Source: Lactiplantibacillus garii (GTDB lineage Bacteria > Bacillota > Bacilli > Lactobacillales > Lactobacillaceae). Taken from it: 41,143 nucleotides of DNA. Numbering within the stretch: position 1 is the first letter of the stretch; each line of letters starts with the position of its first letter. The translations under genes were made by a program, and so were the position numbers. The notes under the pieces were generated by a model. That model saw nothing but the letters and a program-made list of their open reading frames with translations. It did not search any database and was not told the origin of the DNA. This document shows positions 25,190-34,429 of this stretch, piece after piece. The stretch spans positions 1 to 41,143 of the forward strand of contig NZ_QWZQ01000028.1 of assembly GCF_003885105.1 (NCBI RefSeq). Direction: 5' to 3'.

Positions 25190-26620
25190 TTAGTTCAATT
25201 TTGGAAGTCGTTGCCCCGTGACCTGAACGGGCGTATCAAGGGCCGTTGTCACCCGCCACGGTGTATCGAAGTGGGGGAAAATTCGCCCGGAAGCGACCCG
25301 CTGACCGTCGTCAATGAATAGTTCAAAGGACGAACGGTCCAGCCACAGAGCCAACTGGTGGCTCCCTGGGAGGAGGTCGAGCTTACGGGTGTTACCATAA
25401 TCGCTGTCAACTGGTTCGCCAGCGATTCGACGGTCGATGGTGAGGGCTTGGCCGTCAAACGTGAGGGCCAGTTCCTCGTGCCCGTTACCAAGGGCGATCT
25501 TACCAGTGGGAACTTGGTTCAGGTCAAAGGTTAAAACTTCTCGTCCCTTCAGTGTATCACGTAACGGTTCAAAGTGACTGGTAGCCGCGGGAATTGTAAC
25601 CGGAGTTTGACGTAGTTGACCGTTGACTACGTGGAGGGCTTTGACGAGGCTTAAGCAGCCCTGCCACCCCTCCCGGTCACTGGGATAAGTAGTGTCTGGA
25701 AGCCCCAACCAACTAATGGCGTAAGCCTGGTGGTCGGGACCATTAACCACTTGGGTGGCGTAACAGTCGAAACCCTCGTCCAAGTTAGTCACGGGTCCGG
25801 GATTCACCAGGCGGGCGTTTTGCCAGTCAACGGCATCCGCGACAATAACCATGTTCGGGTAAATATTAGCGTAGGGGATTCGTTGACGGTCTAACCCTTG
25901 CGGACAGAAAATCAAAACGACGTGACCGTCAACGAATGCCAAGTTAGGACACTCAATCATGTAACCGAGGTCGGCATGGCCTAAGTCAAGGGGACCAACT
26001 AATGACCAGGGACCGTTAACCGCATCCGCTTGATACAGTAAAATTTGACCCTGGTGGTCTGCACGTTGCGCTCCTAAAAGTGCGTAGTAGGTTTTCCCAA
26101 CGTGCAAGATTTGGGGGTCCCGGAAGTGCGGTGTGTACCCGGAGGGCTGGGTAATTAAAGGCAGGTCGCTCGCCGTTAATTGTTCGTCTTGGTTTAGCCA
26201 CGCCCCGAGTTGCGTACTGATTCGTCCGCCGTTAGTGGTCCGCACGTTACCGGTGTACATTAGAAATAACTGGTCGTTTACGGGAAGGGCCGACCCGGAG
26301 TATACCCCCTGGGTACTATAAGGTGCCCGCGGTTCCAGCGTTAGCTGATCTTCTTGCCAGTGAACGAGGTCTGGGGACGTCACGTGACGCCAAGATTTTA
26401 ACCCGTGGACCGGTCCGTACGGGAAATTTTGATAGAAGACGTGCCACTGATGGTTATAGTAGGTAAACCCGTTCGGATCGTTAAGTAGTCCGGAACGGGG
26501 TTGAATGTGAAAGCTTAAGTGCCAACGGGAGTTGCGTTGTGCACGGATTAACCCTGCAAGGGTCTCCGCGGAATAACTACCATAGGGCGCGTAGCGTTGC
26601 TGAGTTGTCCATTTTTTCAT
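25190..26620 (-). CDS. sacA: Sucrose-6-phosphate hydrolase, GH32
   Basis: Cytoplasmic GH32 enzyme of 476 residues splitting sucrose-6-phosphate into glucose-6-phosphate and fructose. The family triad is present: LNDPNG with nucleophile Asp48, FRDP with Asp168 (transition-state stabiliser) and MIECPN with acid/base Glu223. A C-terminal beta-sandwich follows from about residue 330 (SFELFIDDG near the end). The start at 26620 is chosen because AGGAG lies eight bases upstream; a 22-residue longer frame begins with residues unlike the family. Divergent from the PTS gene with shared control region; co-transcribed with sacR. Confidence 0.92.
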   Translation of the reverse strand: MKKWTTQQRYAPYGSYSAETLAGLIRAQRNSRWHLSFHIQPRSGLLNDPNGFTYYNHQWHVFYQNFPYGPVHGLKSWRHVTSPDLVHWQEDQLTLEPRAPYSTQGVYSGSALPVNDQLFLMYTGNVRTTNGGRISTQLGAWLNQDEQLTASDLPLITQPSGYTPHFRDPQILHVGKTYYALLGAQRADHQGQILLYQADAVNGPWSLVGPLDLGHADLGYMIECPNLAFVDGHVVLIFCPQGLDRQRIPYANIYPNMVIVADAVDWQNARLVNPGPVTNLDEGFDCYATQVVNGPDHQAYAISWLGLPDTTYPSDREGWQGCLSLVKALHVVNGQLRQTPVTIPAATSHFEPLRDTLKGREVLTFDLNQVPTGKIALGNGHEELALTFDGQALTIDRRIAGEPVDSDYGNTRKLDLLPGSHQLALWLDRSSFELFIDDGQRVASGRIFPHFDTPWRVTTALDTPVQVTGQRLPKLN

Positions 26621-26639
26621 TGTGTTTACTCCTGTATGT

Positions 26640-26730
26640 TTAACGTTTGATACCGCTATAATAACACCAATCAATTTATTTTGCACTAAATTGATAAACG
26701 TTTGACAATTTATAAGACAGCGGTTACAAT
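26640..26730. promoter_or_regulatory. Divergent sacA / sucrose PTS control region
   Basis: The + strand promoter is close to ideal: TTGACA (26702-26707), 17 bases, TACAAT (26725-26730). A palindrome with arms TTG...AAACGTTT...CAA covers 26691-26708 and overlaps the -35. A second copy of the core AACGTTTGA (26642-26650) lies behind a minus-strand -10 like TATTAT (complement of 26658-26663) for sacA. Both sites share nine bases and are probably SacR operators. Confidence 0.75.
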
Positions 26731-26770
26731 TGGGCCATCAATTAAAAAAATGAACGTTGGAGGAATTACC

Positions 26771-28729
26771 ATGGATCATAAACAAGCGGCGCAGGACATC
26801 CTCGCACAGGTGGGAAACGACAACATCGTTGCCGCGGCCCACTGTGCGACCCGGTTGCGTCTTGTGGTAAAGGATGAAGCTAAAATTGATCAACGCGCGC
26901 TGGACAATAACCCGGCTGTTAAGGGTACCTTTCGGGTCAACGGACAGTTTCAAATTATTATTGGCCCTGGTGACGTAGATAAGGTTTACGCCCACTTAAT
27001 TAGTATGACGGGGCTAAAGGAAGTAACGCCTGACGATTTAAAGGCCGTGGCGGCGGACGGTAAAAAAACGAACCCGCTAATGGCACTGGTTAAAGTTTTA
27101 TCCGATATTTTTGTCCCGTTGATTCCCGCGCTGGTTGCCGGCGGCCTGTTAATGGCGTTAAATAACGTTTTAACGTCAAAGGGCCTGTTTGGTTCCCAGT
27201 CACTGGTCGTGATGTATCCCGGTATCAAGGGGATCGCTGAAATGATCAACACGTTCGCATCGGCGCCGTTTGCCTTTTTACCAATTCTGTTAGGGTTCTC
27301 CGCGACCCGGCGGTTTGGCGGGAACGCGTACCTGGGTGCGACGATGGGGATGATCATGGTCATGCCGGCGTTAGTGAACGGTTACAACGTTTCTGCCGCG
27401 CTGGCAGACGGAACGATGACCTACTGGAACGTCTTTGGTTGGCACATTGCCCAGGCGGGTTATCAGGGCCAAGTGTTGCCCGTTTTAGCCGTTGCGTTTA
27501 TTTTAGCTAAGGTTGAAAGTTGGTTGCATAAAAAGATGCCGGCAACCTTGGACTTTATTTTTACGCCCATGATCAGTATCATCTTTGTGGCGTTCATCAC
27601 CTTTGCGTTTGTCGGCCCGGTCCTCCGCGTTGTGGGGAACGGCTTAACGGACGGAATCGTCTTCCTGTACGACCGTTCGGGATTCATTGGTTCCACGCTC
27701 TTTGGACTAGTTTATTCACCAATTGTGATTACCGGATTGCACCAAAGCTTTCCGGCCATCGAAACGCAACTGCTCGCCGACGTGGCCAAAACCGGTGGGG
27801 ATTTCTTCTTCCCGATTGCTTCAATGGCTAACGCGGCGCAGGGGGCGGCTTGCTTAGCCATCTTCTTCCTATCACGTAATCAAAAGGAAAAGGGGTTAGC
27901 TTCTTCCGCCGGGGTTTCCGCCCTCCTTGGAATTACCGAACCCGCCATTTTCGGGGTTAACTTAAAGAAACGGTTCCCGTTTTTTATCGGAATGATTGGT
28001 AGTGCCGTAGGTTGTTTCTTCGTTGGGTTATTTGGCATTCGCTCAACGGCACTCGGCGCGGCCGGTTTGATTGGTTTTATTTCACTGCCCGTTAAATACT
28101 ACTTACAATTTTTCTTAGCGCTTGCTTTAAGTATTGTCGTGGCGTTCGTCGGGACGTTGATTTATGGTAAACGGGTCATGGCTAAAACGCCACAAGATGA
28201 AGAATTAAAGGAAACACTCGCCGGTGAAAACACCGTTGCGGACGGGACAGTAATGGCACCAGTTAGTGGGGACGTTGTCAGTCTAAAGACCGTGAACGAT
28301 CAGGTCTTTGCCAGTGAAATGATGGGGAAGGGCGCCGCAATCGTGCCAAGTGATGATACCGTTTATGCACCGGTTGCCGGCACGATAACCGTAGCTTACC
28401 CGACAAAACACGCGTACGGCCTATTAGCTGACGACGGTGCGGAGATTTTGATCCACTTAGGTATTGATACGGTAAAGCTGGATGGTGACCACTTTGAAAG
28501 TCAGGTCAAACAGGGCCAACACGTAACGGCTGGTCAACCACTAGGCCAATTTGACGTGGCAGCAATTAGGGCGGCGGGATACGACCCCACGGTCATGGTC
28601 GTTGTGACCAATACGGCAACCTATGCCAGTGTTGACCGGATCGACGTCAAAGCCGTACAGCATGGCGACCACGTGATTGCGCTGACTAAACCGGTTACTT
28701 CGGCGGGCGTGGCAACTGCTAATTTTTAA
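26771..28729 (+). CDS. scrA: Sucrose PTS enzyme IIBCA
   Basis: Three-domain PTS permease of 652 residues that imports sucrose and releases sucrose-6-phosphate. IIB: phospho-site Cys25 in [12 protein letters not shown]: about ten hydrophobic segments between about 85 and 470, with the [12 protein letters not shown] motif of the glucose-superfamily IIC near 320-330. IIA: APVAGTI...[14 protein letters not shown] with phospho-His562. GGAGG is seven bases before the ATG at 26771; the longer frame from 26702 would begin inside the promoter. The neighbours SacA, SacR and SacK support sucrose as substrate, although IIBCA relatives transport trehalose or beta-glucosides. Confidence 0.9.
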   Translation: MDHKQAAQDILAQVGNDNIVAAAHCATRLRLVVKDEAKIDQRALDNNPAVKGTFRVNGQFQIIIGPGDVDKVYAHLISMTGLKEVTPDDLKAVAADGKKTNPLMALVKVLSDIFVPLIPALVAGGLLMALNNVLTSKGLFGSQSLVVMYPGIKGIAEMINTFASAPFAFLPILLGFSATRRFGGNAYLGATMGMIMVMPALVNGYNVSAALADGTMTYWNVFGWHIAQAGYQGQVLPVLAVAFILAKVESWLHKKMPATLDFIFTPMISIIFVAFITFAFVGPVLRVVGNGLTDGIVFLYDRSGFIGSTLFGLVYSPIVITGLHQSFPAIETQLLADVAKTGGDFFFPIASMANAAQGAACLAIFFLSRNQKEKGLASSAGVSALLGITEPAIFGVNLKKRFPFFIGMIGSAVGCFFVGLFGIRSTALGAAGLIGFISLPVKYYLQFFLALALSIVVAFVGTLIYGKRVMAKTPQDEELKETLAGENTVADGTVMAPVSGDVVSLKTVNDQVFASEMMGKGAAIVPSDDTVYAPVAGTITVAYPTKHAYGLLADDGAEILIHLGIDTVKLDGDHFESQVKQGQHVTAGQPLGQFDVAAIRAAGYDPTVMVVVTNTATYASVDRIDVKAVQHGDHVIALTKPVTSAGVATANF

Positions 28730-28734
28730 TAACC

Positions 28735-28780
28735 ATGAAAAAATCAGCTTCCAAGGTGAAAGACCGCGGAAGCTGATTTT
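28735..28780. terminator. Bidirectional terminator between the PTS and MDR genes
   Basis: AAATCAGCTTCC (28741-28752) pairs with GGAAGCTGATTT (28768-28779), with A runs on the left and T runs on the right, so it works on both strands. Confidence 0.85.
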
Positions 28781-28792
28781 ATTTAGATTAAG

Positions 28793-29707
28793 TTACTTAG
28801 CAACTACCAATTGGCCGTTGTGCGGTGCGTCGAGCAACGTGTGACCCTGAATAAAGCCGTCGAGTGTGAACGGTAGTTGTTGAGCGATGTCGACCGTTAA
28901 CTGGCCGGTTCGTAATAATTTAAACAACATTTGCAGGGTCGCCTGGTCTGAAATAACGTTCGTTGGGTGAATCGACCGGAACCGAATGGATTTGCTAGTT
29001 GCGGGCAAGCTCGGTGCAAACGAAGCAATCGTTGCGTCAAACTTAGCCATGGCCAGGTCGTCCTTGCCACCCACGCCGTCACTGGTCACGTTAATAATGA
29101 CGTCCCCCCGGTCCGCTAAAACGTGAACTGGGTTTTGACGGTCGTAGGCCACGATCTGCTCAACGCCCAGTGCCGTTAATTTATCGGTAAAGCGCGAGTT
29201 GGCAATGGCAATCACCTGAGCGCCTAAACGTTGGGCCAGTTGAATCGTCAACATGCCAACGGTACTGCCAGCCCCCTTAACAATGACGGTTTGGTCCTTT
29301 TGGACGTCCGCAAAGTAACGAACGGTCTTGTAAGCAATGATTCCCGGAGTAATCAGACTAGCCGCCTGCGTCGGTGTTAAGTCCGCGGGAACCGTGACGG
29401 CTAGGTCGCTATCTAAACTAACTTGTTCGGCGTAAGTGTGTTGAGTATGGGCCGCTACGATGGTGCCTACTTTAAAGCCGGTTACGGCCGGGCCCACTTT
29501 GAGAATTTTACCAACGACGTCGTGTCCCGGGATGACGGGTAAGTCCAAACCGGCCTTAGCGCCTAAACGTTCGCTGCGATCCTCGTCGTTTAAGTTAACG
29601 GCGAGGGTTTCAATAATAATTTGATTACCAGTTGGTTCAAGCACCGGTTGTGTCATTTTTTCAAAAACGGCGGGTCCCCCAAATTTACGATAACCATATG
29701 CAAGCAT
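28793..29707 (-). CDS. Medium-chain quinone oxidoreductase-like (zinc-independent MDR)
   Basis: NADP(H)-dependent reductase of the quinone oxidoreductase branch of the medium-chain dehydrogenase family, 304 residues. An N-terminal GroES-like domain with IPGHDVVGKI (59-68) is followed by the coenzyme-binding motif VKGAGSTVGM (143-152) and an NSRF loop. Cys ligands for zinc are absent, so it is not an alcohol dehydrogenase. The start at 29707 is chosen for GGAGGGG upstream; a 22-residue longer frame begins inside the promoter palindrome. Single gene between terminators. Quinones, enones or aldehydes are possible substrates; none is fixed by sequence. Confidence 0.85.
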   Translation of the reverse strand: MLAYGYRKFGGPAVFEKMTQPVLEPTGNQIIIETLAVNLNDEDRSERLGAKAGLDLPVIPGHDVVGKILKVGPAVTGFKVGTIVAAHTQHTYAEQVSLDSDLAVTVPADLTPTQAASLITPGIIAYKTVRYFADVQKDQTVIVKGAGSTVGMLTIQLAQRLGAQVIAIANSRFTDKLTALGVEQIVAYDRQNPVHVLADRGDVIINVTSDGVGGKDDLAMAKFDATIASFAPSLPATSKSIRFRSIHPTNVISDQATLQMLFKLLRTGQLTVDIAQQLPFTLDGFIQGHTLLDAPHNGQLVVAK

Positions 29708-29725
29708 CTTAAATCCCCTCCTTGA

Positions 29726-29775
29726 CAAAAGCATGCTTTTGACTAATTGTAGCGGGGCACCGGCCAAAATCACAA
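29726..29775 (-). promoter_or_regulatory. MDR promoter with a perfect 16-bp palindrome
   Basis: On the minus strand TTGTGA (complement of 29770-29775), 18 bases and TACAAT (complement of 29746-29751) form a promoter. CAAAAGCATGCTTTTG (29726-29741) sits around the expected transcription start and just before the ribosome binding site, an effective place for a repressor. No local regulator gene is adjacent. Confidence 0.65.
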
Positions 29776-29828
29776 GTGGGCACCATTACTTTCTGGTTTG
29801 TGTTTGGTCAATAATAAAAGAGGTGTTT

Positions 29829-31235
29829 TTAGTTGCCAGTTTGTGCCGGTTTGGCCTGGCGCTTAAGCCCCCACCCAGTAAAACCACTAATAATCGAGAA
29901 CAGTGGGGAAAGCAGGCTGAAGAAGCAAAATGGTAAGTAAGCTAACGTGGAAACGCCCAGCGTGTTGGCAGCGAAGGCTCCAGCGACGCCCCACGGAATC
30001 AAGTAGTTGATGACGGTCCCGCCGTCTTCGAGGACTCGGCTTAGGGCCAGGTTGGCGAGGCCGCGCTGGTTAAAAGTAGTTTTAAACGCTTTACCGGGTA
30101 GGATGACGGAGAGGTACTGTTCACCAACAAAAATGTTTACGCCGATTCCGGCGAGAATCGCCGCCGTGACGGTTGCGCCGGTTCCCTTAAGGCGTTTAGC
30201 TAGTGGTACCATGGCCGTTTGAATCAGGTTAAACTTCATTAACAGGCCCCCGAGTGAAAGGGTCAGCAGAATCAAGGAAACGGTCCCCATCATGGCGCTG
30301 ATGCCCCCACGGGAGAGCAGCGCATCTACGCTGGCGTTGCCCGTTTTGGACACGAAGCCGGATTCAATCATGCTGGCAAGCTTGGTTAAGGGGATGTGGG
30401 GCTGTTCGATAAAAATCATCACGATGGCCAACCCAATATTCATCAAAAGGGTCGGGATGGCCGGGATTTTAAGCACGGCCCCCGCCAACATTAGGGCTAG
30501 TGGGAGGGCGGCCCACCAGCTGATGGTAAAGTTTTGATTTAAAACGGTTAACGTCGTTTGAATTTTTCCTAAGTGGTTAGCCGTTGCGGCACCGTTACCC
30601 AAAATGGTGTACAGAACCAGTGAAACGATAAAGGCTGGAATCGTGGACCACATTAAATTGCGGATGTGGTCGAACAGGTCACTTTCGGCAATGGCCGAAG
30701 CCAAGTTGGTGGAGTCGGATAACGGGGAGGTCTTATCCCCAAAAATGGCCCCGGAAATGATGGCTCCAGCAATCAGCGCCGGGTTGATGCCCATGGTCGT
30801 ACCAATCCCGAATAGGGCGATCCCAATGGTGGAGATGATGGTAAAGGCACTCCCAATGGACGTTCCAATAATGGCACAGACGAGAAAGACTGAGGGAACG
30901 AACCACTGCGCGGAAATCAAATGAAAACCGAATACCATCATCGACGGGATGATCCCCGCTGCGATCCAAACGCTAATAAGGGAACCGATTAGTAGAAAAA
31001 TAAAAATTGGAATGATCCCGGTTTTGATGCCGTCAATGATGCCACCGTGGATGTCGTCCCAGTGGGCCCCGCGGACCCGAGCCCAAAGAATTACGAGTGC
31101 AATCACGAGGATTACGGGTGTTTGGGGTGAGAGACCAAACTTAATGACCCCTAGTCCCATGATTGTCAACATAACTAGTAAAACGATTAACGCTTCCGGT
31201 AGGTGCACCGGTCGCCACTTTTTTGAATTTTCCAT
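29829..31235 (-). CDS. NhaC-family Na+/H+ antiporter-like transporter under T-box control
   Basis: Membrane transporter of 468 residues with about eleven hydrophobic segments; the family signature is seen in the GDKTSPLSDSTNLA region (near 165-178) and repeated Gly-rich re-entrant stretches. NhaC relatives are usually annotated as Na+/H+ antiporters, but members controlled by amino-acid-responsive leaders are thought to import amino acids (tyrosine, lysine, methionine types predicted in the comparative-genomics literature). The leader upstream is a T-box riboswitch, so amino-acid import is more likely here than sodium export. AAAGGAG precedes the ATG. The best specifier reading is Tyr, making a tyrosine transporter the leading hypothesis. 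Confidence 0.82.
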   Translation of the reverse strand: MENSKKWRPVHLPEALIVLLVMLTIMGLGVIKFGLSPQTPVILVIALVILWARVRGAHWDDIHGGIIDGIKTGIIPIFIFLLIGSLISVWIAAGIIPSMMVFGFHLISAQWFVPSVFLVCAIIGTSIGSAFTIISTIGIALFGIGTTMGINPALIAGAIISGAIFGDKTSPLSDSTNLASAIAESDLFDHIRNLMWSTIPAFIVSLVLYTILGNGAATANHLGKIQTTLTVLNQNFTISWWAALPLALMLAGAVLKIPAIPTLLMNIGLAIVMIFIEQPHIPLTKLASMIESGFVSKTGNASVDALLSRGGISAMMGTVSLILLTLSLGGLLMKFNLIQTAMVPLAKRLKGTGATVTAAILAGIGVNIFVGEQYLSVILPGKAFKTTFNQRGLANLALSRVLEDGGTVINYLIPWGVAGAFAANTLGVSTLAYLPFCFFSLLSPLFSIISGFTGWGLKRQAKPAQTGN

Positions 31236-31258
31236 CTAAATTCACTCCTTTTTTTGAA

Positions 31259-31545
31259 TAAAAAATCGTCCCCGTTGCAATATTTGCAACAGGGACGATT
31301 GATTAGACCGTGGTACCACCCAGCTTGAGTTCCTAATAGGACTCCACTCACTAGCAGTTAACGGGTCTAGTTATTATCCGCCGGGCGCACCCGGACCTCA
31401 CCTACCGTATTTCATCGTAATTAACCTGATCGGTTCGCAGCAACCACCGACTTCCTGACGCACAGCTAATCCGCTACTTGGGAGTAGGATTATCGTTCAT
31501 TATTTGAATATGTGTGATGATAGCACGCCTAGTTTGAAACGTCAA
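31259..31545 (-). promoter_or_regulatory. T-box riboswitch leader with promoter and terminator
   Basis: Minus-strand promoter TTGACG (complement of 31540-31545), 17 bases, TATCAT (complement of 31517-31522). The conserved T-box TGGGTGGTACCACGG is the complement of 31308-31322. The stem I distal part (AGGAAGTCGG...CGAACCGAT) is recognisable. The likely specifier is UAC (complement of 31417-31419), followed by GATGAA. The terminator AATCGTCCC...GGGACGATT (31264-31300) with a T run ends the leader. An uncharged tRNA would stabilise the antiterminator and switch on the NhaC-type gene. Confidence 0.88.
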
Positions 31546-31728
31546 CTAACACTCCAAAATAATGACTAAGTCTACAGTCAGAAATTAGCGTTGTCGGGGA
31601 CTTAACAAAAATAAGGCAGGTGAGCGCAAGCACTAGTAATGTTCAATGATTAACTTAGCAAACTAAGTGCGTTTGACGGACGATCACGGCTACGCAAGGT
31701 ACCGCTAAAATGATAAAATGAGCGTGAG

Positions 31729-31742
31729 TGTAAGCGCTTAAT
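31729..31742 (+). promoter_or_regulatory. cre-like site before the second alpha-glucosidase
   Basis: TGTAAGCGCTTAAT matches the cre consensus at 12 of 14 positions and has a perfect TAAGCGCTTA core, so CcpA or a LacI protein may act here. A clear -35/-10 pair was not found in 31546-31789, although TAAAAT boxes occur at 31706-31719; nothing else is seen in that interval. Confidence 0.55.
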
Positions 31743-31789
31743 GAGTGCTGGCGAATAACAGCAAATTAATTAGTTGAGGAGTGATTTAA

Positions 31790-33463
31790 ATGACAAATCC
31801 ATGGTGGCAATCCGCGGTGGTTTACCAGGTATACCCGCGGTCGTTTCAAGATTCAAATGGTGACGGTATCGGCGATCTACCGGGCGTAACGCGACGGTTA
31901 GATTATATTAAACGGCTCGGTGCGGACGTGATCTGGTTGAATCCCGTTTACCAATCGCCCGGGGTGGATAACGGTTACGATATTAGTGATTACTACGCTA
32001 TCAACCCGGAATTTGGAACGATGACCGACTTTGATAAATTACTGGCCACCGCCCACGCGAAGGGGCTAAAGATTATGATGGACATCGTGGTTAACCATTC
32101 TTCCAATCAAAACGAGTGGTTCAAGGAGAGTGCTAAGAGCCGCGACAACCCGTACGCGGACTACTATATTTGGCGTGATCCGGTCGACGGGCACGCACCG
32201 AATAACTGGGGCGGTTTTTTTGGCGGTTCGGTTTGGGAGTACGTTGATAGTCGTCAACAGTATTACCTGCATTCGTTTGCCGTGGAACAACCGGACCTGA
32301 ATTGGGAGAACCCCAAGTTACGGCGGGCCGTTTATGACATGATGAACTTCTGGGTCAAAAAGGGCGTGGACGGTTTCCGGTTAGACGTAATCAATCTGAT
32401 CTCCAAACCAACGAGTTTTGCGGACGGTCAGCCCAACGCGGGGGAACCATACGCTGACATTGGGCCCATCATTGCCAACGGGCCCCGCTTAAACGAATTT
32501 TTACAAGAAATGCACGACCAGGTCTTTGCGGGCCACGACCTCATTACGGTCGGCGAAACGCCGGGAGCTAGCGTCGCTGACGCCCAACAGTTTGCCGGTC
32601 GGCAGCGCCATGAACTAAACATGATCTTTGAATTTGAACACATGGACCTCGACGGTAATGCGGATCCTAGACTGGGTAAGTGGAACGACCAACCCGTTAA
32701 GCTAGTGGACCTTAAACGGTGCTTGACCAAGTGGCAGACGGGGTTACACGGGACGGCCTGGAACAGCTTGTACTGGAATAACCATGATCAACCCCGCATC
32801 GTTTCGCGGTTCGGTGATGAACGTCCGGCGTACCGTCAACGTTCAGCAAAAATGTTAGCGACCCTGCTGCACTTTTTGCAAGGCACGCCGTACGTGTATC
32901 AGGGTGAGGAACTGGGGATGACGAACGCGCACTTTACGCAGTTGAGTCATTACCAAGATTTGGAATCGGTAAACGCGTACCACCACTTTGTGGATGAGGA
33001 GGGGGCCGTTTCGAAGGAAACGATGCTCCGGTATTTGGCGCACACTTCCCGGGATAACGCGCGGACCCCGATGCAGTGGACTGGCGATTTGCACGCCGGC
33101 TTTTCAACGGGTAAGCCGTGGTTACCCGTCAACCCGAACTACGAACGAATTAACGCGCAGGCGAGCCAGACCACGCCCAATTCAACTTTTAGCTTTTATA
33201 AACGGTTGATAGCGCTCCGCCACCGGTTGCCCGTTATGACGACGGGGAAATACCGGCTTTTACTAGCGGATGATCCCGCCGTCTACGCGTACACCCGCTA
33301 CACGGATAATCAGACGTTGTTAGTGATTTGCAACTTTACGGCCGCGACGCAAACGCGCCACTTTGAACAGCTGCCTAAGGGGACGCCACTATTGATCAGT
33401 AACTATGATGATGACCATGGTGACACATTGCGGGCTTATGAAGCTAAGGTTTACCTGTATTAA
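31790..33463 (+). CDS. GH13 oligo-1,6-glucosidase / glucan alpha-1,6-glucosidase type
   Basis: Cytoplasmic GH13 enzyme of 557 residues, the second alpha-glucosidase of the window. DIVVNH (98-103), GFRLDVI with nucleophile Asp199, TVGE with acid/base Glu256 and NNHD with Asp333 are intact. Val200 right after the nucleophile is the marker of alpha-1,6-linked substrates (isomaltose, panose, isomaltulose) in this group. The VINLISK and NNHDQPRIVSR segments also occur in trehalose-6-phosphate hydrolases and dextran glucosidases, so those remain alternatives. GAGGAGTGA precedes the ATG. It is monocistronic and has a cre-like site upstream. Confidence 0.87.
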   Translation: MTNPWWQSAVVYQVYPRSFQDSNGDGIGDLPGVTRRLDYIKRLGADVIWLNPVYQSPGVDNGYDISDYYAINPEFGTMTDFDKLLATAHAKGLKIMMDIVVNHSSNQNEWFKESAKSRDNPYADYYIWRDPVDGHAPNNWGGFFGGSVWEYVDSRQQYYLHSFAVEQPDLNWENPKLRRAVYDMMNFWVKKGVDGFRLDVINLISKPTSFADGQPNAGEPYADIGPIIANGPRLNEFLQEMHDQVFAGHDLITVGETPGASVADAQQFAGRQRHELNMIFEFEHMDLDGNADPRLGKWNDQPVKLVDLKRCLTKWQTGLHGTAWNSLYWNNHDQPRIVSRFGDERPAYRQRSAKMLATLLHFLQGTPYVYQGEELGMTNAHFTQLSHYQDLESVNAYHHFVDEEGAVSKETMLRYLAHTSRDNARTPMQWTGDLHAGFSTGKPWLPVNPNYERINAQASQTTPNSTFSFYKRLIALRHRLPVMTTGKYRLLLADDPAVYAYTRYTDNQTLLVICNFTAATQTRHFEQLPKGTPLLISNYDDDHGDTLRAYEAKVYLY

Positions 33464-33528
33464 AAACTAAAATGGACGTTCAGGATTGTGTTTACCACAA
33501 TTTTGAACGTCCATTTTAGTTTATTTTT
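33464..33528. terminator. Long bidirectional terminator
   Basis: A 19-base arm (33464-33482) pairs perfectly with 33504-33522, with an inner ATTGTG/CACAAT stem, and is T-rich on the right. It separates the glucosidase from the convergent LysR gene. Confidence 0.85.
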
Positions 33529-34429
33529 GTTGTTGAACGGCTTCGTCGGCTTCAAAGGTCTTTTCAATAATGTCCATGACTTGTTTGAATAAACCGATGG
33601 GAAACTGGTGAGCCCGCCGAATCAAGTTAATGTGTACGCTTGGAACTTGAACGTCTTCGATTGGGATTTCAATCAAGTCGTCTTCAGCCGGCGCGGTAAT
33701 GTCCGAAACAAACCCGAGGGCCAAGTCTTCACGGACTAAGCCACTGACTAACGTACTGCTATCGGATTCGAAGAGTACTTGGGGTTTGATTGAGAGTTGT
33801 TCTGCTAATTGGTGAAAAACGAGTTTGTTTAAGTAGGTGGCGTTTAAAATGACGAAGGGTGATTTAAGTGCCTCCTCAAACGTTGGGTGTTCCATTTTAG
33901 CGAGCGGGTGTTGCGGACTGGCTAAAATCTTGAACTTGAACGGCCGTAACGGGGTTACCGCGAGTCGTTCGTCTAACGTCTGATCTAAGTTGCCACTGAT
34001 TGCTAGGTCCAGCTGGCCCCCGAGAACTTGTTTGACCAACTGGTTAGCACCCATTTCAACGGTGTGGACGCTGTTAAGTAAGTCTTGTTCCAAAATGGGC
34101 TTCGTTAGGGCTGGTAAGTAGTGTTCACTGACGGAAGGTTCGATACCCAGTCGTAACGTGTGTTGACGTAAGTGACTGATGGATTCGTTAACGTGTTGCC
34201 AGTTAGCGATAATGTCATTGGCGGCCAGTAGAAGTTGCTGACCACTGGGTGTCAAAACCAGGGCCTTCGTTTTAGCTTGGCGGAAAAAGAGGGTCGTTTG
34301 GAAGTGACGTTCAAGCCGTTTGATTGCTTGAGAAATGGTCGGCTGACTTACATGAAAATCGGCCGCCGTTTGGGTATAGCTTTGTGTACTAATTAGGCGT
34401 TGAAAATAGTACAAATCCTTAATATTCAT
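33521..34429 (-). CDS. LysR family transcriptional regulator
   Basis: Regulator of 302 residues with the LysR winged helix at the N-terminus (YTQTAADFHVSQPTISQAIKRLE, about 18-40) and a two-lobed effector domain. The start ATG has GGAGG upstream, and the N-terminus MNIKDLYYFQ is typical. No divergent structural gene lies upstream, only the AT-rich non-coding stretch, so its target is not local in an obvious way. A GCGA/TCGC repeat (34469-34483) and a TGATAA/TTATCA repeat (34506-34530) are candidate binding sites. Confidence 0.88.
   Translation of the reverse strand: MNIKDLYYFQRLISTQSYTQTAADFHVSQPTISQAIKRLERHFQTTLFFRQAKTKALVLTPSGQQLLLAANDIIANWQHVNESISHLRQHTLRLGIEPSVSEHYLPALTKPILEQDLLNSVHTVEMGANQLVKQVLGGQLDLAISGNLDQTLDERLAVTPLRPFKFKILASPQHPLAKMEHPTFEEALKSPFVILNATYLNKLVFHQLAEQLSIKPQVLFESDSSTLVSGLVREDLALGFVSDITAPAEDDLIEIPIEDVQVPSVHINLIRRAHQFPIGLFKQVMDIIEKTFEADEAVQQQK

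Noticed and set aside
26691-26708. cre site on the PTS -35
   Set aside because: It is palindromic around AAACGTTT but fits the cre consensus poorly; a SacR-type operator explains it better.
26702-26770. Upstream extension of the sucrose PTS protein
   Set aside because: The extension begins inside the -35 box and lacks a ribosome site; GGAGG serves the ATG at 26771.
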